A stretch of DNA of 64,000 bases from Arachidicoccus sp. (GTDB taxonomy: Bacteria > Bacteroidota > Bacteroidia > Chitinophagales > Chitinophagaceae): the NCBI GenBank assembly GCA_028283605.1, contig JAPWKH010000012.1, positions 1-64,000 on the forward strand, given 5' to 3'. Made by a program: the position numbers and the translations under genes. A model generated the notes under the pieces. The model saw only the letters and a list, made by a program, of their open reading frames with translations, was not told where the DNA came from and did not search any database. Positions within the stretch are counted from its first letter, which is position 1, and every line of letters begins with the position of its first letter. This document shows, in pieces, positions 57,558 to 64,000 of this stretch.

Positions 57558-59063
57558 ATGAAAATGAAAAATAAGATAGTTAAAAATATTTTAATGCTCT
57601 CTATTATTTTAAGTGGAGCGGCATGTAAAAAACAATTAGACCTTTCTCCTTATGGAACAATAGCATTGTCTCAATCGTTTCAAACCATAAGCGATGCAAA
57701 ATCCTGGGATAATGGTTTTTATTCCAGCTTAAGGGGAAATGTGCAAGGCGGGTATATTTTAAACCAAGATTTTCAGGCAGATCAAACAAATGCGAGTCTC
57801 GACTTTGGCAATAATTACGGAAGTGTACATCGCTGGGGAACAGATTTTGCTGCTACCGATGGCGCGTTAAGCGGACCTTGGTCGGCATTTTACGTAGCGC
57901 TTAAAAATATCAATTTGTGCATTGAAAATTTTCCAACCATTAAAACTACGAGCACTGTCGATTCAGCCAGCTTAAACCAGTATTTGGGCGATGCATATCT
58001 GGCAAGAGCTTATTATTATTCTGAATTAGTAATAAGATTTGCCAAGCCATATGAGTCTTCCTCTGCGGCAAAAGATTTAGGTGTACCACTGGTATTAACT
58101 TATGATGTGAATGAGCAACCTGCAAGGGCTACGGTACAGGAAACTTACGACCAGATTTTAAGCGATATTGCACAGGCAAAGACGCTTCTTGCAGGGCTTG
58201 CTGGCTCACAAAGCACCACAACTTTTAATATAGATGTAGCTACTGCATTGGAAGCAAGAGTCAGATTGTATATGCAGGACTGGGCCGGCGCTATGACTGC
58301 GGCTAATGCGCTTATATCCGGAGGTAAATATCCTTTAGCTACAACGCAAGCGGCATTGAATAGTATGTGGACCAACGATATATCTACGGAGGTTATTTTT
58401 CAATCCCATCTTAGCGAACCTAATGAATTGGGTAATGCTAATGGTACTTATTATCTGAATTATAATTCAGCAAACGGTAGATACGACCCATATTTTATTC
58501 CTACGCAAGCTTTCCTCAATTTATATAGTTCAGGAGATTATCGCATAGGAGCTTATTTTTCCAGCGAGCCTTGCACTATTTCTGCTACAAATTATACGCT
58601 TACATTGGTCAATAAATATCCGGGTAATCCAAATTTGTGGACAGGCTCGGTTACCAACTACCAAAACGCGCCTAAAATATTCAGAATTGCCGAGCAATAT
58701 TTAATCTATGCAGAAGCTGCGGCCGAAACAGGCAGCAATGATGCAAAGGCGCAGGCTGTGTTAAATGAACTAAGAACAGCAAGAAATGCGCCTGCATTGT
58801 CCGGGTTAACGGGAACAAGTTTATTACAAGCTGTTCGCGATGAAAGAACCAGAGAATTGGCATTCGAAGGATTCCGTTTGTGGGATTTAAAACGTTGGCA
58901 CCAGGGATTTACCAGAGGTACACCGCAAAATTTAAATGCAATTATGCAAGGAGAAAGCTATAACCTTTTGACCATCGATGCTGATGATTACCAATTTGTT
59001 TGGGGCATTCCGACCAATGATATACAGACCAATCCGAATTTGGTTCAAAACACAGGATGGTAG
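57558..59063 (+). CDS. SusD/RagB-family lipoprotein
   Basis: The 501-aa protein has a lipobox Cys23 (SGAACKKQLDLSP). RagB/SusD helices are visible (YLGDAYLARAYYYSELVIRF, TALEARVRLYMQDWAGAM) and RTRELAFEGFRLWDLKRWH is the C-terminal signature, followed by IPTNDIQTNPNLVQNTGW. It starts 16 bp after SusC and forms the lid of the channel. Confidence 0.95.
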   Translation: MKMKNKIVKNILMLSIILSGAACKKQLDLSPYGTIALSQSFQTISDAKSWDNGFYSSLRGNVQGGYILNQDFQADQTNASLDFGNNYGSVHRWGTDFAATDGALSGPWSAFYVALKNINLCIENFPTIKTTSTVDSASLNQYLGDAYLARAYYYSELVIRFAKPYESSSAAKDLGVPLVLTYDVNEQPARATVQETYDQILSDIAQAKTLLAGLAGSQSTTTFNIDVATALEARVRLYMQDWAGAMTAANALISGGKYPLATTQAALNSMWTNDISTEVIFQSHLSEPNELGNANGTYYLNYNSANGRYDPYFIPTQAFLNLYSSGDYRIGAYFSSEPCTISATNYTLTLVNKYPGNPNLWTGSVTNYQNAPKIFRIAEQYLIYAEAAAETGSNDAKAQAVLNELRTARNAPALSGLTGTSLLQAVRDERTRELAFEGFRLWDLKRWHQGFTRGTPQNLNAIMQGESYNLLTIDADDYQFVWGIPTNDIQTNPNLVQNTGW

Positions 59064-59112
59064 TTATGTATATAAATGAAAACAATAGTATATAACGAAT
59101 AAAAACAATAGT

Positions 59113-59988
59113 ATGAAAGTACAAAAGTCAACATCTTTTCTTTTAAAGATGAGCATCATGGGGATAATAATTATTTCATTGGGATTGTCTTCTTGCAAAA
59201 GACAATATGCGCCGATAACTTCTGCTTCTGTGGCAAATGCAGAATTCGTTCCGATATCCGGAAGCTTTATCAATAGTTATTATGTTACTAGTGCAAATAC
59301 GCCTTATTTAATTCCCGTTGGATTGACCAATAAGAGCAATTCCGACCGCACTGTTAGCTTCACGGCTTCTTCTAACACGGCTGTTGCCGGTCAGCAATAT
59401 ACGGTTCCTACTCCTGTTACTATAAAGGCAGGGGAGGTATTAGATACGCTTCGCTTTAACGGAATATATTCAGGATATAGCGACGGCGGAAGAAAAGATA
59501 CGGTTACTATTAAGTTTTCGGGTTACCCCGCTATTGATGGTCAGGATTCAATACAATTGGTGTTACAACAGTACTGCGATGTCATCGGTAATGACTTAAT
59601 AGGTAATTATGAACATATCACAGATCTTTATAGTGGCACAAGTTATACAGATCCTAATTCTGTTGTAATTTCTAACTGGAAAGATGGTTCTTCGTCAACA
59701 ACAGCTACTATCTCTATTCAGAATTTAGGTATTTATATAGTCGGAGCTTCTGCAGAAGATCCGGTATTAACAACCGGGATTACGGCAACACTTGATTGGA
59801 CAAACCCTTCTAACTTTAAAGTAACTATACCAAGTCAGGCTTACGGGAATAATACCGGGGGTTATGGACCTTCGAAAATTGTTGGTTCCGGCAGTTTCTC
59901 TTCTTGTAGTCAAACATTTACTTTAACGTATACCATAACTGTGTCTGCCGGTTCTTTTGGTAGTACCACCACCACAGTTCAGAGGTAG
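59113..59988 (+). CDS. SusCD-associated lipoprotein with Calx-beta-like fold
   Basis: This 291-aa protein has a lipoprotein signal ending LGLSSC (residue 27). It is beta-rich, with repeated Ser/Thr/Gly strands. Residues 60-130 (VGLTNKSNSDRTVSFTASSN, AGQQYTVPTPVTIKAGEVL) resemble a Calx-beta or DUF1735-like domain used in surface glycan-binding proteins. A second beta module of unknown kind (SYTDPNSVVISNWKDG, TSGITATLDW-like stretch) follows. It is the third gene of the SusC-SusD operon, 50 bp after SusD. It probably binds the same ligand at the surface. No enzyme accompanies it. Confidence 0.65.
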   Translation: MKVQKSTSFLLKMSIMGIIIISLGLSSCKRQYAPITSASVANAEFVPISGSFINSYYVTSANTPYLIPVGLTNKSNSDRTVSFTASSNTAVAGQQYTVPTPVTIKAGEVLDTLRFNGIYSGYSDGGRKDTVTIKFSGYPAIDGQDSIQLVLQQYCDVIGNDLIGNYEHITDLYSGTSYTDPNSVVISNWKDGSSSTTATISIQNLGIYIVGASAEDPVLTTGITATLDWTNPSNFKVTIPSQAYGNNTGGYGPSKIVGSGSFSSCSQTFTLTYTITVSAGSFGSTTTTVQR

Positions 59989-60252
59989 AAATTTGAAATA
60001 ATAATGGATAAAATAGGCTGTCTTACAAATTCAAGATGTGATAAATACTCCGATCAGGTATATTTTTACAAAACGGGAGCTTCTTTTGCCGGTTTACATA
60101 TATAATCAAATAGCATCGTTACAGTGTATGTTATTTACAGTTCGAAGGCATCTGTTGCTACTGATAAGATTATTTTAGGGTTTTCGGAAAAACCGAAGTG
60201 ACGGAAAAACTACTGCTGAATATTGTTTCAAATCAAGTTTTGTATTCAAAAA
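59989..60252. other. Spacer after the enzyme-free PUL
   Basis: No gene is evident. AT-rich, with no clear terminator directly behind the lipoprotein stop. Confidence 0.4.
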
Positions 60253-60286
60253 GGGCAGCCCAAAATAGCAGCTATTTCGGCTGCCC
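60253..60286 (-). terminator. Strong hairpin with T run on the minus strand
   Basis: GGGCAGCC (60253-60260) and GGCTGCCC (60279-60286) pair, with further AAATAGC/GCTATTT pairing inside, giving a stem of about 15 bp. On the minus strand CCC is followed by TTTTTG. It would end transcripts coming from the AraC side, though about 260 bp from that remnant. Confidence 0.6.
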
Positions 60287-60305
60287 ATCTATATGCAATT
60301 ACATA

Positions 60306-60452
60306 ATGTCATATATTAGCGCAGAAGAATATCATTGGCTTTTAAAACAACTAGAGAATGTAAAGAGTTATGCATCCTGCGGGCACGTGTGTACTTTACA
60401 GGGACAGGCGGTAGAATTAGCATCTATGTTAGATGCTATCATTATCATGTAA
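60306..60452 (+). CDS. Small hypothetical protein
   Basis: This 48-codon frame begins at ATG 60306, reading MSYISAEEYHWLLKQLENVK, then a Cys pair and a hydrophobic end (ELASMLDAIIIM). An upstream in-frame start at 60198 would cross the strong hairpin at 60253-60286 and is not favoured. I know no family for it. Confidence 0.4.
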   Translation: MSYISAEEYHWLLKQLENVKSYASCGHVCTLQGQAVELASMLDAIIIM

Positions 60453-60544
60453 ACACTGCACAGTAGTTAGGAAAGGATTAGAAAGAACCGATATGAGAAG
60501 TTACAGGCCGCCATTAACAGAGAAGTGTGAATGCACCGGAAGTT

Positions 60545-61449
60545 CGGCAAAATAAAGTATTGTATTGTGCGAGTGTCGCGTTGCCCAACAAAAAACATTT
60601 TGGATTAGCATCGAACAGCAACCGAAATCCTTCACGAAATTTGTCTTCGTTCAGATAGCTTTTGCTCAACTGATTTGCGAGTACTTCTTTTTATCCATGT
60701 GTTTTATCTGCATTTCAGAAGCATGAAATATTCTTTCAATATCCATGTAACTATACCAGTATCTGCTGTTCATGCATGGCAAGCTCTTTGACTATCGGGC
60801 TTTTGCCTGCACCTTCCTCCAGCAACTTTTTTATTCTTACAATCAACAACATTGATTTAAAAGAATTGGCAGCAAATTCAGAATGCAGACTTGCTTTTTC
60901 GCCCTTACGCACCCTTTCTGCAAAAGACTTTAATTCAGTATATCCATTAGATAATTCAAAGATTAATTCTTTATCAATCTGAATATCAAAAGTAAGAACA
61001 GGGCTATCGAAATAAACTTCGTTCTTGACCTCATCCAAATAAATAAGATTTGTATTCGCTCGCTTTTATTATGCGCCAATCAAATCCCTTTAAACGATAT
61101 TGAGCTTTGCCTTCTAACATGTTGTGAAACTCCAAGCTATCGCGATTGGCAACGGTAAAAAATTTCATTGGTTCATGTATCAGGTAACGGCCGATGCAGA
61201 TATCCAATTTCTCTAAATCAATGCTGTGAAAAAGCATCACATTTTTCTCATCGATTTTGGCATAACATTCTTCCGCATCCTTGATGTGATATTTTTTGTA
61301 TTCATCAGGTATGCCTGCTTCTATCAGAATCTCTTTATGATTCTTATCAAATATTCTTATGATGCCGGTTATCCATCACGAAATTTTTAAGCCATAAAAT
61401 TTTTCAAAGAATAAAGTTCCCGCATTAGAATAAGAAAGTTTTACCATAG
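60545..61449 (-). pseudogene. AraC-family regulator, multiply broken
   Basis: ATG 61449 opens MVKLSYSNAGTLFFEKFYGL. An in-frame TGA follows (near 61378), then the frame continues through KEILIEAGIPDEYKKYHIKD, AEECYAKIDEKNVMLFHSID and DICIGRYLIHEPMKFFTVAN to a frameshift near 61031-61038. It then reads DEVKNEVYFDSPVLTFDIQI and RVRKGEKASLHSEF to a stop at 60751. Another frameshift leads to DIERIFHASEMQIKHMDKK and, in a third frame, LSKSYLNEDKFREGFRLLFD, the first helix-turn-helix of an AraC domain. The second helix-turn-helix is missing. The order of segments matches AraC regulators in Chitinophagaceae-like genomes. At least one nonsense and two frameshift lesions make it inactive. Confidence 0.75.
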
Positions 61450-61630
61450 AGGAAGTTTTTCGGATTTATAGGAAAGTTTTTTAGCAGAAACAAGAAAGTA
61501 TAATCCTAAAAGAATTATTTCAAATGAAAATTTTATTTACGGAAATGGCTTGAGAGCAATTTATAAAACTACTTTAATTTAGTCGGTATTTTCCTTGCCT
61601 ATATTTGCTCTGCACTAAAAATCAATAACA

Positions 61631-61978
61631 ATGACATCATCAGTAGAAGAAATGATTCAGCAGTATGTAGCTGCATGGAACAAAAGAAATTTTGCGGATT
61701 ATAAAGCAGCCTTCGCCGAATGTTGGGCAGAAGATGCAAAGTACACAGACCCGAATTTTGCGCTGGTAAAAGGCGTAGACGGCATTGCAGAACTTGCATG
61801 GAGATCTTTGGAAAAATCGCCGCATCGTGTTTTTCATGTGCTTACGCAGCCCGAATATCATCACAATATCGGTCGTTATACATGGAAAGTAGATTTGCCG
61901 GACGGTTCAAAGGAAGGCTTTGATTATTTCGAGTTTAACGAAGAGCATAAGCTTACGCGCATTGGCAGTTTCTTTTAA
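61631..61978 (+). CDS. SnoaL/NTF2-like protein
   Basis: The 115-aa single-domain protein has the cone fold of the SnoaL superfamily. It begins with SSVEEMIQQYVAAWNKRNFA, the usual first helix, then AEDAKYTDPNFALVKGVDGIAEL with the DP-type pocket, and ends in FDYFEFNEEHKLTRIGSFF. Such proteins may be small cyclases or isomerases, or have no known function. It lies upstream of a Crp/Fnr gene on the same strand, with 58 bp between them. Confidence 0.85.
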   Translation: MTSSVEEMIQQYVAAWNKRNFADYKAAFAECWAEDAKYTDPNFALVKGVDGIAELAWRSLEKSPHRVFHVLTQPEYHHNIGRYTWKVDLPDGSKEGFDYFEFNEEHKLTRIGSFF

Positions 61979-62035
61979 TGCGGAACAAAGGAAAGATTAT
62001 ATAAGCCGTGCGTTTTATCTTTATTGAAAAAATAA

Positions 62036-62620
62036 ATGCACGAGCTTATTCTTACCAATTTTGCGATGCACATTTTGTTGAATGCCGAAGAAACAGAACG
62101 TGTGTTATCCAAGTTGCAATACAGGGAAATCAAGAAGAATGCGGCGTTATTAAACACAGGTAAAGTGTGCGCAAATATTTACTTTGTAAATAAAGGTTGC
62201 CTGCGCATTTTTCATAAAGATGCCGAAAATGCGGAACATAATATTCTCTTCTGCCCCGAAAATTGGTGGACTTGCGACATAGTAAGTTTTGCAGAACAAG
62301 CGCCTGCGTTTTATGCGATTGCCGCGTTGGAAAACACGGAAGTTTTCTATTTCAATTATAAAGATTTGGAACAATTGTATGTGGAAATTCCAAAGCTGGA
62401 ACGTTTCTTTCGCATACTGATTCAAAACGGATTCAATCTTTATCAGCATCGCATTACTTCCAATTTATCGAGGTCTGCTGAAGAACGTTATGAGCTTTTT
62501 CGCAAACAATATCCCGGTTTAGAACAGCGGATTGCGCAAAAACATATCGCTTCTTATCTCGGCATTACACCTGTTTTTCTCAGCATGATTCGGAAGAAAA
62601 AATACGGAAAGTTGGAATAA
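62036..62620 (+). CDS. Crp/Fnr-family transcriptional regulator
   Basis: The 194-aa protein has an N-terminal cNMP-binding-like beta roll (LQYREIKKNAALLNTGKVCANIYFVNKGCLRIF, in pieces, 25-60; ENWWTCDIVSFAEQAPAFYAIAALENTEVFYF near 78-108). A dimer helix follows, then a compact C-terminal helix-turn-helix (RIAQKHIASYLGITPVFLSMIRKK). It resembles the stand-alone Crp-like regulators of Bacteroidota that often control adjacent genes, such as the upstream SnoaL-like gene. The cAMP-binding Arg/Glu are not evident. Confidence 0.9.
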   Translation: MHELILTNFAMHILLNAEETERVLSKLQYREIKKNAALLNTGKVCANIYFVNKGCLRIFHKDAENAEHNILFCPENWWTCDIVSFAEQAPAFYAIAALENTEVFYFNYKDLEQLYVEIPKLERFFRILIQNGFNLYQHRITSNLSRSAEERYELFRKQYPGLEQRIAQKHIASYLGITPVFLSMIRKKKYGKLE

Positions 62621-62921
62621 AATCTTTCATCATCTTAACCGTATATAGTTTTGATTTAGCATAAAAACTCTTTTTCATTCGACAGAAAAAAACTTATTTT
62701 TTGTTCCGCTTTCCCTTTGAAGACGACTGCTATTTCTGAACACGCCTCCTATTTTTTCTTTTTCTTCTCTATTTGCTGTTTGTAATTCCAAATTCATTCC
62801 TTGGCAACTATCTTCCAATTAGCAAAAGGCGGCAATTATATGGTTTATTCAAACTGAATAGCAGAAGTTTTCATTCAAGTGTTTCACAAGTGATATGGGA
62901 TGTACGAACTTTTTTTATTGG
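62621..62921. other. Spacer after the Crp/Fnr gene
   Basis: No credible gene or RNA was found. It is AT-rich with several T runs; a short IFQLAKGGNYMVYSN-like reading occurs but is too short to interpret. Confidence 0.35.
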
Positions 62922-63128
62922 TCAATTAAAGCTCACTCTAAATTCCAAAGGACTCTGGTTTGTTTTTATCTTGAACAATTTGCTGAATGATTGCGGATGC
63001 TCAAAGCCAAGTTCGTAAGCAATTTCGCGTACGGATAAATCGGTTGTAGAAAGTTTTTCTTTTGCTTTTTCAATCAGTTTTTCGCGGATGAATTGTTGCA
63101 TATTTTGCCCGTTCAGGGAGCGCAGCAT
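62922..63128 (-). pseudogene. AraC-family C-terminal fragment
   Basis: The frame encodes 68 residues: LNGQNMQQFIREKLIEKAKE, then LSVREIAYELGFEHPQSFSK and LFKIKTNQSPLEFR. This is the second helix-turn-helix and the C-terminal helix of an AraC domain. The sensing domain and the first helix-turn-helix are missing; upstream the frame is stopped by TAA eight bases before the ATG. It is not part of the decayed AraC at 60545-61449, which lies more than 1.4 kb away and lacks this segment. Confidence 0.7.
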
Positions 63129-63325
63129 ATGTACTTAGGAAAAATATTCATCTTTACGAGACGCGTGTTTCGCTGCTTTTTTGCAATCAATTTTGTTTGT
63201 GACGGATTTAAATTGCCGAACTGTAAAATAGATCAGATGAATGCTTTCATGAAACGAGCTTAGCAACTGTTCTGTACGAAGTGTTTGTCAAAAAACAGAA
63301 TCGGATTTTTACAGAGGTTCGTTTT

Positions 63326-64000
63326 TTATAAAAGTTTGGCACATGTTAATCTTTCCCAATTTGCAAAGGCAAATTTTTCTTTATCATTTTCGCTTAAATC
63401 TGTTTGTTCCAAAAAATTGCGCGCATCTCTTCCCGCACGATATTGATAAGGATAATCCGATGAAAAAAGAATCCTGTCGATGCCGATAATTTCAACGGAA
63501 CGTTGCAAATAATTTTGGCAGAACATTCCGCTTGCCGTTACGTACAGGTTTTGACGAACATAATCGATAAATAGTTTGTCGAGTTTAGCGGCTCTGCTCA
63601 GCGAAGCCAGTCTTTCTGTATAAAATAAAATCACTTCGCCCCAATGCCCAAGAATGATTTGCAGGCGGGGAAAATGGTCGAAAACTTTTGCCAGCACCAA
63701 CCGCACAAATTGTATTCCCGCTTCGTAATGCCAGCCAAGTCCGTAAGTGGAAAAAGCAAGATTTGTATCATAGTCAAAGCCAGAGTAATAAATATCCCGT
63801 ACGGCTTTTTGCGGAATCTGCGGATGAATAAACAACGGGACATTCAATGCTTCCGCACATTCAAACAACACCCAAAAATCTTTATGGTCTAAGTTTTTCT
63901 CGCGCGTTCGTCCGCAAAGCATAGTACCTTTTAAGCCAAGATTTTTCACGGAACGTTCCAATTCTTTTGCCGCTTCTTTCGGCGCAAACATTGGCAACGC
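63326..64000 (-). CDS. Amidohydrolase 2-family protein (5' end beyond window)
   Basis: The partial gene covers the C-terminal 224 codons of an amidohydrolase of the ACMSD/decarboxylase-like group. The frame stays open to the right edge; the ATG near 63990 lies inside a conserved stretch (ALPMFAPKEAAKELERSVKN), so the true start is outside. Metal or active-site motifs are FIHPQ (a His), ILGHWGE (a His) and ILFSSDYPYQ (an Asp). These enzymes are zinc-dependent decarboxylases or hydrolases of aromatic or amino-acid derivatives. The substrate is unknown. Confidence 0.85.
   Translation of the reverse strand, partial: ALPMFAPKEAAKELERSVKNLGLKGTMLCGRTREKNLDHKDFWVLFECAEALNVPLFIHPQIPQKAVRDIYYSGFDYDTNLAFSTYGLGWHYEAGIQFVRLVLAKVFDHFPRLQIILGHWGEVILFYTERLASLSRAAKLDKLFIDYVRQNLYVTASGMFCQNYLQRSVEIIGIDRILFSSDYPYQYRAGRDARNFLEQTDLSENDKEKFAFANWERLTCAKLL

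Overview
The window comes from a Bacteroidota genome, most likely Chitinophagaceae-like. The evidence is three SusC/SusD pairs, ECF sigma/FecR pairs, promoters of the TTTG-N20-TAnnTTTG type, a 16S 3' end reading GGAATACCTCC, and AT-rich DNA. The genus cannot be fixed from the sequence alone.

Layout. (1) 1-3.3 kb is an accessory or mobile edge. It holds the 5' part of a STAND-type NTPase with a possible nuclease N-terminus, a large serine recombinase with a broken duplicate of its own 5' end in front, a small conserved-looking ORF and tRNA-Leu(GAG). (2) 3.4-7.7 kb holds recX and a LytTR two-component pair that together carry four single-base frameshifts, a YiiX-like cysteine hydrolase lipoprotein and an orphan membrane/coiled-coil protein. 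(3) 7.7-22.1 kb is a polysaccharide utilisation locus (PUL) on the minus strand: SusC (with STN domain)-SusD-GH16-GH3-ECF sigma-FecR-GH29-triple GH43. GH16 and GH3 point to a beta-glucan; GH43 and GH29 point to arabinose/xylose- and fucose-bearing side chains. (4) 22.8-28.6 kb is housekeeping: a PUR-alpha-like protein, tgt, an MFS transporter, a mini-ferredoxin, a DUF2027/Smr protein, Hsp20 and bacilliredoxin. (5) 28.6-34.3 kb is a complete rRNA operon on the minus strand (16S-tRNA-Ile-tRNA-Ala-23S-5S) with two near-identical tandem promoters and a family of AATTGTCAATT repeats flanking the RNA units. (6) 34.6-38.5 kb is a redox cassette (SDR, F420-reductase-like, SDR) divergent from an HxlR regulator, followed by a decayed second HxlR copy. 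(7) 38.6-51.6 kb is a maltose/starch locus: LacI regulator, SusC, SusD, SusE-like, GH31, GH13 and an SLC45-type MFS importer, with twin LacI-type operators at the susC promoter. (8) 51.85-52.02 kb is an IS256-type transposase remnant. (9) 52.1-60.0 kb is a plus-strand ECF sigma-FecR-SusC(STN)-SusD-lipoprotein unit without an enzyme. (10) 60.2-64 kb holds a decayed AraC gene, a SnoaL-like protein, a Crp/Fnr regulator, an AraC fragment and a truncated amidohydrolase.

How it works together. Each SusC/D pair should bind and import an oligosaccharide across the outer membrane. In the first PUL, secreted or periplasmic GH16, GH3, GH43 and GH29 enzymes degrade it, and a sigma/FecR pair probably senses transport through the STN domain of SusC. 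In the maltose locus, surface and periplasmic alpha-glucan hydrolysis feeds an inner-membrane importer under LacI-type repression. The third unit looks like a trans-envelope signalling importer whose substrate is unknown.

The most unusual points are the edge STAND/nuclease-like gene beside a recombinase, the triple-GH43 enzyme, the repeat-flanked rRNA operon with duplicated promoters, the clustered frameshifts at 3.7-5.5 kb and a GC-rich gene inside the SDR cassette. I found no CRISPR array and nothing I can claim outright as a new system.
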